Of a DNA stretch of 64,000 nucleotides, positions 44,819-54,482 are shown one piece after another. Where the stretch lies: the NCBI GenBank assembly GCA_021806235.1, contig JAJZXU010000002.1:31325-95324 (forward strand), given 5' to 3'. The notes beneath the pieces are model-generated. The model worked only from the letters and a program-made list of their open reading frames with translations, ran no database searches and was not told where the DNA came from. Within the stretch, counting starts at the first letter, position 1. The number at the start of each line of letters is the position of its first letter. The stretch is from Thermoplasmata archaeon (GTDB lineage Archaea > Thermoplasmatota > Thermoplasmata > Thermoplasmatales > Thermoplasmataceae). The position numbers and the translations under genes are program-made.

Positions 44819-45999
44819 AGAGATATATATTATTTATCGTATCTTTCATAATTGCGTACCAGATTTCAATATTTTACCTTAAAAATACATGGGAATCACT
44901 ACTTATTCCGGCAATTGTACTTATGCCACTTATAAAATCCTACAGACTAAACATTAACAGTGATATATTAAAGGCCTTAACCTTATCTATATTTCTGGAG
45001 GTATTTCTGGTTTTCACGTTTGTAATAATAAAAAAAAGCAGTATAATTTTTATTCCCGGTGTGCTACCACAAATAATATTATATTCCATTATATTTTCAT
45101 TTTTACTATCATTAATACTTATAGCACTCAGGAATTTCAGTAAAAATTTTTATATAAACAGTATAATTTTCTCAGCAGTTTTTATCCTGCTTGATTATCC
45201 ATATTATATACTCATAGACCCCAAAACTATTTTCTCCATATCGGTATTCCACATAATATTTATAGCATTTTTTTCGATACTTACAGTTTTTATATTCTTT
45301 AAAACACGTTTCAACGGCATGGCCGCTTTCGTATTTATATGTATATTTGAAATCTTTTCATTTCTATCCATCAGTATTGATATATCAAAGTATTTTTACC
45401 TTATCTGGGAAATGGTATCCATATCACTGGTCATGTTTATGGCAGATATAATTATCAGAAATTCCCTGGAATTTAACCGTACATTTAAATCCAGAAAAAT
45501 TAACCTTTTGAAAGAAATTAAGAAATCAAAATTTTTTATTGCTGTATTTTTAATTGTAATCATTATAACAATCCTGTTTGCACCTGGCGTTAGCCATAGC
45601 TATTATTTACTTGCAGATCCCACATCAAGCATGTATCCGGTAATTAAACCAGATTCGGTTTTAGTGGTGAACCATATAAATCCTGTAGATGTTAAAATCG
45701 GTGATATAATTGTTTTTAACGCACCATGGAAAAACGGTGAGTCTTATGCACACCAGGTTATCAATATATGCTATATACATGGCAAAGAATATTTCAGGAC
45801 AAAGGGTGTAAATAATCCGTCAAAAGACCCACTGCCGGTACCTACATACGATGTTAAGGGCCTGGTAGCATATTCAATTCCGTATGCCGGTTATATAATA
45901 ATATACTCCAAGGTTATAATTTCTGTTGTCTTTTTTGCATTCTCTGCCATGTTATTGCTACCAAAAAAACGGAGGCATTCAGGATATGTATACAGGTAG
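44815..45999 (+). CDS. Signal peptidase I, SipW/archaeal type
   Basis: 394 residues if the CTG at 44815 is the start, 358 if ATG 44923 is. Up to eight N-terminal spans precede the catalytic domain, far more than in ordinary signal peptidase I. The active serine is in P-T-S-S-M-Y-P near the C-terminal third, followed by V-V-N-H and S-Y-A-H-Q-V, giving the Ser-His type of ER/SipW enzymes, then a final span and basic tail. Probably cleaves the divergent secreted protein at the outer membrane face. Operon with DUF5305 and the regulator that follows. Confidence 0.83.
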   Translation: MKRYILFIVSFIIAYQISIFYLKNTWESLLIPAIVLMPLIKSYRLNINSDILKALTLSIFLEVFLVFTFVIIKKSSIIFIPGVLPQIILYSIIFSFLLSLILIALRNFSKNFYINSIIFSAVFILLDYPYYILIDPKTIFSISVFHIIFIAFFSILTVFIFFKTRFNGMAAFVFICIFEIFSFLSISIDISKYFYLIWEMVSISLVMFMADIIIRNSLEFNRTFKSRKINLLKEIKKSKFFIAVFLIVIIITILFAPGVSHSYYLLADPTSSMYPVIKPDSVLVVNHINPVDVKIGDIIVFNAPWKNGESYAHQVINICYIHGKEYFRTKGVNNPSKDPLPVPTYDVKGLVAYSIPYAGYIIIYSKVIISVVFFAFSAMLLLPKKRRHSGYVYR

Positions 46000-46038
46000 A
46001 GTTTTAGGAGTAGATATTTACAATATGGGTGATGTGTT

Positions 46039-46674
46039 ATGATAGAAAACAAAATAATTATGGATGGTATTGAGTATAATGAGTTTTATAAGACGCCGGT
46101 TCAGGGAACTGATAGAAAGGATCATTACTATAACATGGTATTGAAGTCAAGGAGTGGTGATAATATTATACCTGTACTCCTGCTGAATGGTTCTACGATG
46201 GAAAAGGAGAAATTATTGCGGGACTTTGTTACCGATACTGATAATATTCATTTCAGGTCAAGAATTGCAATATATTCAGGTATTATCAGCATGCAGGTAA
46301 AATATATAGCCAGGACGTTTAATATTGATCTGTGCAAAACATTAATACTTGTCAATGCTGATATTAAAAAAATTATAACAGTTAAAGATCAGAATGATTC
46401 GAAAAAAAGCAATATAAATACCGATAAAAAATCAGACCATCACAGGGAAAAAATATATATTATCAAGGAGATAATGGAGCTCATAATTAACCATGAAAGT
46501 GTGAACATTACAAAGATTATATACAACTGTAATTTGAACTACGAATACGCCACGGCCATACTTGAATATCTCATACAGAAGGAATTTATAGTACCAATTG
46601 AATACCAAAATAGCATAAAATATTCAGTAACCACAAAGGGAAAGGAATATTTTAAAACCCTTTCGAATATCTAA
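46039..46674 (+). CDS. Winged-helix regulator, paralogue of the 47.7-kb gene
   Basis: 211 residues. The N-terminal ~100 residues hold an alpha/beta domain with A-I-Y-S-G-I-I-S, and the C-terminal ~75 form a winged helix (I-I-Y-N-C-N-L-N-Y-E-Y-A then T-K-G-K-E-Y-F) related to ArnR-like regulators. A lysine/asparagine-rich linker joins them. No membrane span is present. GGTGAT is 5 bases before the ATG, so it is translated in the signal-peptidase operon. It shares I-I-Y-x-C-N-L-N-Y-E-Y-A and A-I-Y-S-G-I-I with the gene at 47737. Likely controls this locus. Confidence 0.65.
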   Translation: MIENKIIMDGIEYNEFYKTPVQGTDRKDHYYNMVLKSRSGDNIIPVLLLNGSTMEKEKLLRDFVTDTDNIHFRSRIAIYSGIISMQVKYIARTFNIDLCKTLILVNADIKKIITVKDQNDSKKSNINTDKKSDHHREKIYIIKEIMELIINHESVNITKIIYNCNLNYEYATAILEYLIQKEFIVPIEYQNSIKYSVTTKGKEYFKTLSNI

Positions 46675-46717
46675 AGATATTATATATTAATAAAGTCATA
46701 AAGATGGGCTGGTAAAA

Positions 46718-47641
46718 TTATATATCAAGGGTAACATGGTCATTGAAATATGTGTTAAACCGTGTTGTAGTAACAATACTTGAAAATAGTCCACCCAGTT
46801 CCTCTATACACGTATCCAGTTCTTCCATGGTTTTATAGTAGAAAAGAATAGTTATATACATGGTGGTAAACCGGTATAACAGATATCTATTATATACCAG
46901 GGATAATCCTGAAAGTTTATCCAAGAGTTCATCGGGTGAAGTTATACCTGCATTAAAAATGGTTGAAACAAAAATATTATATCCCGAAAGTTTACATTGA
47001 TTTAAAATGGGGAAGTTTGTTAAATATCCTTTTAACATGATATTCTCAAATTTCCGGCCGACCGTTCTGGGTGATACGTTTAATTTACCGGCAATATCCT
47101 TAAAATTAATTTTATATAAATCCTTATACGCAATTGTGGATATTATCTGCTTTGTAATGCTATCAAGCTTTTCTGTGCTGTATTTCTCAGGTCCTGTTAT
47201 AAACATGTTATCATTACTGGCAAGGCCATTCATAATAATCATAGCCTGGTCAAGTGCAACTGCCTCCGAGGAATTTATAACTCTCAGTGAGTATATATAT
47301 CTATCTCTATCTACGGGGGAAAAAATATTCTGTGTATGGTATATGTATCCAAAATGTACCATTTCCAGAAAATATGTTTTGTTAATTTTATCTATAATTT
47401 TCATGGGTGATCCATTGTTAATGGAAGTGATCAGAATGCTCTCTCTTCTGGCAATTTTATCTGATGGTATTAATATGACTTTCTGGAGAAATCCTGTAGA
47501 AAATAAATTATCCCAGCTTTTATAAATGGTTTTAGGTGCAACTTCCAAAATTTTTGATATTTTATATGGTGTTGGTATTAGTAGATTTTTTCTCCTATCT
47601 ATATTCCAGAACCTGAAAATTTCACGTAAATCTTTATCCAT
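46718..47641 (-). CDS. Transcriptional regulator with two helix-turn-helix segments
   Basis: 307 residues. An N-terminal HTH (Y-K-I-S-K-I-L-E-V-A-P-K-T-I-Y-K near 26-41) and a second one (F-K-D-I-A-G-K-L-N-V-S-P-R-T-V-G-R near 180-196) are each followed by an alpha/beta stretch, resembling a duplicated Lrp/AsnC-like unit. It lies between the two paralogous regulators on the opposite strand. Ligand and targets are unknown. Confidence 0.6.
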   Translation of the reverse strand: MDKDLREIFRFWNIDRRKNLLIPTPYKISKILEVAPKTIYKSWDNLFSTGFLQKVILIPSDKIARRESILITSINNGSPMKIIDKINKTYFLEMVHFGYIYHTQNIFSPVDRDRYIYSLRVINSSEAVALDQAMIIMNGLASNDNMFITGPEKYSTEKLDSITKQIISTIAYKDLYKINFKDIAGKLNVSPRTVGRKFENIMLKGYLTNFPILNQCKLSGYNIFVSTIFNAGITSPDELLDKLSGLSLVYNRYLLYRFTTMYITILFYYKTMEELDTCIEELGGLFSSIVTTTRFNTYFNDHVTLDI

Positions 47642-47736
47642 AATTTATATTACTGTATATATATTAAACATTTGTGTATTTTCCTATTACACCCCGGGTA
47701 ATAAGTTTTAATATATTCTTATACGATTAAACAATC

Positions 47737-48336
47737 ATGGAAACAGATGGCGATTATAATAGAATAAATTTTTTTTGTAAAGAGGGGTGGGGGAAGAATG
47801 GACCTTTAATATTAAACTACAATTGTGGTGGTAGTGATAAACGTATACTTGTTATACCCCTGTATGGAACAATAATTGATAAAATTAATATACTTAAGAA
47901 TCTGGTTAATATCGAAAATTATGAAATAGATGCAAGATTTGCCATTTACTCGGGCATCATTAATGCTGATATTAAAAAAATGTGCGATAACCTTGGAATG
48001 AAACCGGTAAAATCACTTAAATTTGTGGATAAGGGCATTGAATTATTAATGGCATTGCCGAGATCTGATAAAATAAAATTCCCAAAAAATTTAAGAAGGT
48101 CCAGGGAAGAGATAAGGAAGGACATTCTGGATACAATATCAGGTGCCAGTTCCCTTAACATAACACACATAATATATAGATGCAATTTAAATTATGAATA
48201 CGCTCTCAGGCTCTTATTAGATATGGTTAGGGAAAATATACTTGAAGCCAATGAAGAATCCAGCAGCATTAAGTATAAATTGACTACAGAGGGTTTTAAT
48301 TATTTAAGCAACCTGAAGAAATTAAAACCAATCTGA
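47737..48336 (+). CDS. Winged-helix regulator, paralogue of the 46.0-kb gene
   Basis: 199 residues with the same two-domain plan: N-terminal alpha/beta part with A-I-Y-S-G-I-I, and C-terminal winged helix with I-I-Y-R-C-N-L-N-Y-E-Y-A-L-R and T-T-E-G-F-N-Y-L. The linker is shorter and basic. Divergent from the two-HTH regulator, with TATA-like TTTTAATATATTC ~25 bases before the ATG. The duplication suggests the paralogues respond to related signals or oppose each other. Confidence 0.65.
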   Translation: METDGDYNRINFFCKEGWGKNGPLILNYNCGGSDKRILVIPLYGTIIDKINILKNLVNIENYEIDARFAIYSGIINADIKKMCDNLGMKPVKSLKFVDKGIELLMALPRSDKIKFPKNLRRSREEIRKDILDTISGASSLNITHIIYRCNLNYEYALRLLLDMVRENILEANEESSSIKYKLTTEGFNYLSNLKKLKPI

Positions 48337-48396
48337 AACAATTTTCTGAAATAATTATACATACAGTATTATAGGGAAATAAATAGATATACAACT

Positions 48397-48969
48397 ATGT
48401 TTATAGTTACCATTTATGCAGTACTGCTTATCTCCGCAATTTTTATTATTATCTATATATTTTTAATACTTACTAACAGAAAAATCATGATTAAAATAAA
48501 TGATGCTGGATCAATAAAGGACCTGGAATTTATTAAAGATTTTATCAATTTTATGTATAAAAGTAATATGGTAGATAAAATGGAAACCATAATGTCCGGA
48601 TTAAAAAATAGGGGCGACATCCAGAGTTTATCCGGCACTATCTTGCCTGAAATGGAATCAGAAATCATAGATATATCGATACCTTTAAGAAGATATGAAA
48701 CTTTAAAGTTAAAATATGAAGAACTATACAGTGTATCAAAAATGTTTATGTATTTCATAATTATATATTCTGCAATACTTATTGCAATAAACATTCTAAG
48801 ATACCGCAATATATTCGGGTCATATAGTTTTTATGATTATTACCTGCTAGGTTTTTTCTACTCTGTGTTTGCATTATTTATTTTTACAGGTTTGTTAATA
48901 ATCATATATTATATATTGCATTACTACAGAATAACACGCTTAATTGAGAGTTATTACCTTGAAAATTGA
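48397..48969 (+). CDS. Membrane protein with N-terminal span and C-terminal hairpin
   Basis: 190 residues. Spans lie near 4-26, 115-132 and 148-176, with a ~85-residue soluble stretch between the first and second that looks alpha-helical (I-K-D-L-E-F-I-K-D-F-I-N-F). No known motif. It follows the second paralogous regulator by 60 bases on the same strand, so it may be its target or partner. Function unknown. Confidence 0.6.
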   Translation: MFIVTIYAVLLISAIFIIIYIFLILTNRKIMIKINDAGSIKDLEFIKDFINFMYKSNMVDKMETIMSGLKNRGDIQSLSGTILPEMESEIIDISIPLRRYETLKLKYEELYSVSKMFMYFIIIYSAILIAINILRYRNIFGSYSFYDYYLLGFFYSVFALFIFTGLLIIIYYILHYYRITRLIESYYLEN

Positions 48970-48972
48970 TTA

Positions 48973-49057
48973 TGCAAGGGACGGGATTTGAACCCGCGAA
49001 CTCCTTCGAGATAGGATCTTAAGTCCTACACCGTTGTCCAAGCTTAGTTACCCTTGC
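48973..49057 (-). tRNA. tRNA-Leu (TAA)
   Basis: An 85-base class II tRNA on the minus strand: acceptor GCAAGGG/CCCTTGC, discriminator A, anticodon stem TAGGA/TCCTA with loop CTTAAGA (anticodon TAA), long variable arm CTCGAAGGAG identical to that of the tRNA-Leu at 31.3 kb. Confidence 0.95.
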
Positions 49058-49090
49058 AACACCTAATTATTTTGTTATTAATAAGTTTTT

Positions 49091-50752
49091 TTAATTTTGC
49101 TGTTTATTAATTTTTTCATCCCTAAATAATGAAATAATTCCAGCTATTATTGTTATAGCTGCTGCAATATAGAAAACATCACTGAGTGAAACCATAAATA
49201 CCGGTGCAATTAAATTTGGAAACCACACATTTCCGCTGATTGTACCTATTGACGATGATGAAACTTTTGAAATAACACTATTTGGTAACTGGTTTATTAT
49301 GGCCGAAGCCGGGTTTATACCAAGGAAATCACCAAATATAGCTTCAGTTGGTGGCATTGTTTTCATATATGGGATTAATGCATTTGCATGTGCACTGGTT
49401 AAACCTCCAGATATCCTGCCAGGTAATGATAATGACAGTCCGAATATGAGAATACTGAAGAATAACCCCATACTTATGGTATAACCTGTATTTCTCATGG
49501 TATTTAACATGCCTGAAGCGGTACCACGTTTATTAGGGGGAACCGATGACATAGCATGTGATATATTGGGTGCATTGAATAAACCATAGCCTATACCAAA
49601 AATAAACAGTATAATACCCATTAAAATATAAATAAAATCATATGGTAAAAATGCTAATAATATGAGTGAAATTCCGGAAATAAACAACCCTATTGATGTT
49701 AACCATTTATATCCATATATATCTGATAATTTCCCACCTATAACCCCAAAAATACCCATGGATACTGTCATTGGCAGCATGAATATCCCTGCCCATAGAG
49801 GAGTTATATAAAATGGGTACCCGTGTAATGGTAACCATATACCCTGAAATAATAATGTTAGCATGTATAATAGGCCCATCATTCCCATTGCAGATACAAA
49901 CCCGGTAAAATTGCTTATCCCAAAGTTTCTATTTTTAAATAATGTTATATCAAACATGGGATTTTTTACCCTTTTTTCCACAAATACAAACATAATTAAA
50001 ATAATAATTCCTGATACCATTGCTAATATAACATATGGATTTGTCCATCCCATCGGTGATTTACCATATGGCACTATTCCATAGGTTACACCCAGAAGTA
50101 ATGCTATGAGGCCGCAGGCAAACATTAAATTACCTGGAATATCAAGCTTCTCCCTTTTTCTCGGCGAGTTTTCCCTTAATTTTGCATATGACCATACAGT
50201 GCCGAAAATACTTACAGGTATGCTTAATAAAAACACATCCCTCCAGTATATTATGGATAATATTCCGCCCAGAACTATGCCTATACTGACACCGGATACG
50301 GAGGCAACACTGTTTATTGATAATGCAAAGCCCCTCTCATTTTCCGGAAAATTGTCAGTTATTATTGCAAAGCTATTTGCCATTATAAAGGATCCGCCAA
50401 CGGCCTGAGTTATCCTGAACATTATCAATTCTAAAGCTCCTGCATCACCTGTATTTGGAGTTATATATAATAATATAGACCCTACCGTAAATATTAAAAA
50501 ACCCAAATTGAATAATTTAACCCTGCCAAACATATCCGATAATCTCCCAACTGTTACTAATAATACGGAAATAACGATCATATAGCTCATTATCATCCAT
50601 AATAAATATGAAAAGGAAGCCGGTGCCAGTGGATTTAAATGAATGCCGTTAAATATCGGGGGTAGGGCCACTATTATTATGCTTGTATTTATTGTTGCCA
50701 TTAACTGTCCCAGGGTTGTATTAGATAATGCTATCCATTTTTGGTCTACCAT
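49091..50752 (-). CDS. MFS drug/solute exporter (DHA2-type, 14 spans)
   Basis: 553 residues. Family motif A region G-R-L-S-D-M-F-G-R-V-K near 68-78 and a matching G-G-K-L-S-D-I-Y-G in the second half, with about 14 hydrophobic segments as in the DHA2/EmrB group. Expected to export toxic or organic compounds using the proton gradient. It lies 92 bases upstream (downstream on the minus strand) of the beta-oxidation fusion gene; a role in fatty-acid or product export would be a guess. Confidence 0.87.
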   Translation of the reverse strand: MVDQKWIALSNTTLGQLMATINTSIIIVALPPIFNGIHLNPLAPASFSYLLWMIMSYMIVISVLLVTVGRLSDMFGRVKLFNLGFLIFTVGSILLYITPNTGDAGALELIMFRITQAVGGSFIMANSFAIITDNFPENERGFALSINSVASVSGVSIGIVLGGILSIIYWRDVFLLSIPVSIFGTVWSYAKLRENSPRKREKLDIPGNLMFACGLIALLLGVTYGIVPYGKSPMGWTNPYVILAMVSGIIILIMFVFVEKRVKNPMFDITLFKNRNFGISNFTGFVSAMGMMGLLYMLTLLFQGIWLPLHGYPFYITPLWAGIFMLPMTVSMGIFGVIGGKLSDIYGYKWLTSIGLFISGISLILLAFLPYDFIYILMGIILFIFGIGYGLFNAPNISHAMSSVPPNKRGTASGMLNTMRNTGYTISMGLFFSILIFGLSLSLPGRISGGLTSAHANALIPYMKTMPPTEAIFGDFLGINPASAIINQLPNSVISKVSSSSIGTISGNVWFPNLIAPVFMVSLSDVFYIAAAITIIAGIISLFRDEKINKQQN

Positions 50753-50844
50753 AATAATTCAACCATTACATTATATTATTTAAATTTTATTGAAAAATTA
50801 TTTACTAATAAATTATTTATAAGTATATTAAAATGGTAATTTTT

Positions 50845-52773
50845 TTAATTCCCCTTATAATCCGGTTTTCTTTTTTCAAGGAAAGCTTTTACCCCCTCCT
50901 TTAAATCATTTCCTGCATATAGCATGCCCATGGATAATGATTCCTCATCAAAGTTTATTTTTGATGTATTATAAATTAACCTCTTTGCAACGTAAGCAGC
51001 TGCTGGAGAGATCCTTTCAGATAAAGTTTCGGCGAACTTTAAAGTCTCTTCATCAGGATTATCAAATAATCTTGTTACTATTCCGTATTCATATGCCTTC
51101 TCACCATTAATCCTCTCTGCAGTTAATATTAGATCCATCGCCCTTGATATGCCTATTAAATTCGGTAATCTCTGGCTGCCTCCATATCCCGGTATTAATC
51201 CCAAACCTGTTTCCGGAAAGCCTATTACTACATTTTTATTAGAAACCCTTACATCACACGCCAGTGCTAATTCAAAACCACCGCCAAGAACATATCCATT
51301 CAACTCCGCTATGAAAATTTTATTGATTTTCGTTATTCTGTCAAATATATCCTCACCCCTTTTTGATATTTTCATGAAATTATACGGGTTACTGCTAAAC
51401 TGTGATAAATCCGCTCCGGCAGAAAATGCCTTTTCATTCCCTTTTATTACTATAACATGTACATCATTGTCATTTTCTATAACGTTTAGCTGTTTTTCTA
51501 TTTCCGTTAGGAGTTCAATGCTCATCAAATTATTTTTCCCATTGTTTAATGTTAATATACCTACCTTATTCTTAACCTCGTATTTTGTTAGATCACTTTT
51601 TTCTTCCTTTTTTTCCACGGGTTTTTTATTCAATAGCTCCTTCAGTTTATGTTCCTTTATGGTTTTTGATGGCAAAAATACATCTATTTTATACTCATTA
51701 TATAGTTTATTCAGTGTTTCAAGGACATCATCGTTGCTTAAGCCGTTTGCAACAGTAATAGGCCCAAACGGCCTGTTTAACCCATATTTAACACCTGTTT
51801 CTATATCATCAGGCGATGCAACGTTATTCTCAAGTAATTTTGTGGCCTCATTAATCTCTAAGGCAAATGCATCCATTAAATTTATTTTATCACTTTCCCC
51901 GGATTCCGGAATTATCGCCTTTCCATTTTCCCATTTATATATTCCTGAACCCGTTTTCATGCCCAAATTTTTTGATTTAACAAATGAATCAAATGCATTG
52001 CATTTGCCATAATCCTGTGATAATTCCTTTGCATAATATTTTAGTGAGTCCACTATCGTATCCAGACCAACATAATCGAATAGCTGGTACGGCCCCATAG
52101 GCAATCCCTGTGATTTAAAGTATTTATCTATCTCCTCTGGTTTTGCTACATTTCTCTGATATGCACTGCATAATAATAGTGTTTCAGGGGCAGATATCCT
52201 GTTAACAACAAAACCTGCTTCATCCCTTAAAACCTTTACTGGTTTTTTACCCAATTTTATTGCAAGGTCATATATTTCATCTACATATTTATCTAAGGTT
52301 TTATCCCCCTTTATTACCTCAACAAGTTTCATCAGAATAGGAGGGTTGAAGAAGTGCATCCCTATTAATCTTTCAGGTTTTACTATTTCAGATGCCATTT
52401 CAGTTATTCTTATATTGGAAGTATTGGATGCAATTATATTATCTGTATTTTCAGATATTTCTTTTAAAACCTTTACCTTTATATCATATATCTCAGGCAC
52501 AACCTCTACCGTTAAATCTGCATTTTTTACTGCATACCTGATATTGCTGTAATAATTTATATTTTTTAATATTTCATTTTTTTTATTTTCATCAATTTTT
52601 TTCGATTCTATTAATTTATTTAAACTATCATTTATACCCTTTTTTGCCTTTTCTATTACCTCTGGATAAAAATCTTCTAAATTTACATTAATGCCATTCA
52701 ATGCAAAAACTTCTGCTATTCCGTGTCCCATTACACCTGCTCCCACTACAGTAACATTTTTAATCATGCTCAT
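50845..52773 (-). CDS. 3-Hydroxyacyl-CoA dehydrogenase / enoyl-CoA hydratase fusion
   Basis: 642 residues. The N-terminal dehydrogenase has the NAD loop G-A-G-V-M-G-H-G near 11-18, S-N-T-S and H-F-F-N-P-P catalytic segments, and a C-terminal dimer domain. From about 390 on there is a crotonase with S-A-G-A-D-L (oxyanion) and G-L-G-L-I-P-G-Y-G-G. This archaeal order (dehydrogenase first) is opposite to FadB. It performs hydration and dehydrogenation in beta-oxidation. ATG 52773 and 52767 are both possible starts. Confidence 0.92.
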   Translation of the reverse strand: MSMIKNVTVVGAGVMGHGIAEVFALNGINVNLEDFYPEVIEKAKKGINDSLNKLIESKKIDENKKNEILKNINYYSNIRYAVKNADLTVEVVPEIYDIKVKVLKEISENTDNIIASNTSNIRITEMASEIVKPERLIGMHFFNPPILMKLVEVIKGDKTLDKYVDEIYDLAIKLGKKPVKVLRDEAGFVVNRISAPETLLLCSAYQRNVAKPEEIDKYFKSQGLPMGPYQLFDYVGLDTIVDSLKYYAKELSQDYGKCNAFDSFVKSKNLGMKTGSGIYKWENGKAIIPESGESDKINLMDAFALEINEATKLLENNVASPDDIETGVKYGLNRPFGPITVANGLSNDDVLETLNKLYNEYKIDVFLPSKTIKEHKLKELLNKKPVEKKEEKSDLTKYEVKNKVGILTLNNGKNNLMSIELLTEIEKQLNVIENDNDVHVIVIKGNEKAFSAGADLSQFSSNPYNFMKISKRGEDIFDRITKINKIFIAELNGYVLGGGFELALACDVRVSNKNVVIGFPETGLGLIPGYGGSQRLPNLIGISRAMDLILTAERINGEKAYEYGIVTRLFDNPDEETLKFAETLSERISPAAAYVAKRLIYNTSKINFDEESLSMGMLYAGNDLKEGVKAFLEKRKPDYKGN

Positions 52774-52891
52774 ATATATTTTAGGTCTTTAAATTCTTTT
52801 TCATAGGGAAGTTATAGCCACAAAAATCTGCATTTTCACCGTTAATATGTCCTGATAATAAATTTTATAAATTAAATCAATATCTAACATT

Positions 52892-54481
52892 ATGGTAAAT
52901 TATGAACTCACAATAAACAATTTATTAGAAAGTTCGGTGAAAGCTAATGAAGATCAGGAGATTGTTTATGATAATAAAAGGATTAATTATAAAGAATTTT
53001 ATAAAAATGTTAATAATTTTGCAAAGAATCTTTTAAAAATAGGTGTAAAAAAAGAGGATAGAATAGCTATACTTGATTATGATACTATAAATTATATGTA
53101 CTGTTACTACTCAATTCCCATGATTGGTGCCACAATGCATATGGTAAATATACGGTATCCACCAGAAATATTATACTATACGATAGAAAATTCTGATGAC
53201 AGATATATAATAGTAAATTCTGCCTTTATGCCCATAATTGCAAAATATAAGGATATGTTTTCATTTATAAAGGGATTTATAATATATTCTGAAAATAAGG
53301 ACGAACCAGAGGAGAATTACGGGTTAGATAATGTTTATTATACACATAATATGTTCGGTGATACCGGTTATGAAATCGAAAAACCGGGTGAAGACTCGAT
53401 GGCAACGTTATTTTACACATCAGGTACAACAGGATTGCCAAAAGGTGTATATTATTCCCACAGGCAACTGGTATTGCATGCACTGGCAGCAGTTTCAGCA
53501 CTGGCAGATGAGCCGATAACCTTAAGAAAAACAGATGCAATGATGCCGTTAGTCCCAATGTTTCACGTTCATGCATGGGGAATACCATATTTCTCAATAA
53601 TGAAGGGGATGAAATATGTATTGCCCGGGAAATACGACTGGCAGAACATATTAAAAACCATGGAAAAGGAAAATGTTACCCTTTCTGCCATGGTCCCATC
53701 AATATTATACATGCTATTATCAGAGAAAAATGGTCCGGAAATTTTAGGCAAATTAAAACTAAGGGCAACAATAGGTGGTGCAGCTTTAAACTCTGGCCTT
53801 GCAGATAAGGCAGAAGCAATTGGTCTATCCCTGATAACTGGCTATGGCATGTCTGAAACAGGTCCCATACTTACAATGGCAACATATAACAATTATATAG
53901 CAAAAATGGATGACGAAGCAAAAAGGATATACAAAAGGAAAACAGGAATACCCATACCCATGGTTAATTTAAGGGTTGTTAAGGACGATCATGATGTAAA
54001 AAAGGATGATAGTGAAATAGGTGAAATTATTGTGAAGGCACCATGGTTAACAGAAGGCTATATAAAGGATCCTGAAAAAACTGAAAAACTCTGGAGAAAT
54101 GGGTGGTTACATACAGGAGATTTAGCAACAATGGACCAGTATAAATATATAAAAATAGTTGACAGGGAAAATGATGCTGTAAAATCCGGGGGTGAATTTA
54201 TACCATCAATGGTTCTGGAGGATTTATTAAGTACGGTCAATGGTGTTGACGAGGTTGCTGTTGTTGCCAGAAAGGATGAGAAATGGGGAGAAAGGCCGGT
54301 AGCATTTATAAAGGGCAATGCAAAGGAAGATGATATAAGGAAAAAGATGGAAGAATATGTTGATACGGGAAGGATAGCAAAATTCTGGCTCCCCGATGAA
54401 TATAAATACATAGAAAATTTTGAAAAAACTGGAACTGGAAAAATAGATAAAAAAGTATTAAGAGAAAGATTGGGTGATTAA
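52892..54481 (+). CDS. Long/medium-chain acyl-CoA ligase (AMP-forming)
   Basis: 529 residues of the ANL family: Y-T-S-G-T-T-G-L-P-K-G near 173-183, G-Y-G-M-S-E near 310, T-G-D near 403, and the end K-T-G-T-G-K-I-D-K with the catalytic lysine. Activates fatty acids to CoA esters, the entry step of this cluster. TATA-like TTTATAAATTAAAT is ~25 bases before the ATG. The end of the gene contains GGTGAT used by the thiolase gene. Confidence 0.9.
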   Translation: MVNYELTINNLLESSVKANEDQEIVYDNKRINYKEFYKNVNNFAKNLLKIGVKKEDRIAILDYDTINYMYCYYSIPMIGATMHMVNIRYPPEILYYTIENSDDRYIIVNSAFMPIIAKYKDMFSFIKGFIIYSENKDEPEENYGLDNVYYTHNMFGDTGYEIEKPGEDSMATLFYTSGTTGLPKGVYYSHRQLVLHALAAVSALADEPITLRKTDAMMPLVPMFHVHAWGIPYFSIMKGMKYVLPGKYDWQNILKTMEKENVTLSAMVPSILYMLLSEKNGPEILGKLKLRATIGGAALNSGLADKAEAIGLSLITGYGMSETGPILTMATYNNYIAKMDDEAKRIYKRKTGIPIPMVNLRVVKDDHDVKKDDSEIGEIIVKAPWLTEGYIKDPEKTEKLWRNGWLHTGDLATMDQYKYIKIVDRENDAVKSGGEFIPSMVLEDLLSTVNGVDEVAVVARKDEKWGERPVAFIKGNAKEDDIRKKMEEYVDTGRIAKFWLPDEYKYIENFEKTGTGKIDKKVLRERLGD

Positions 54482-54482
54482 A

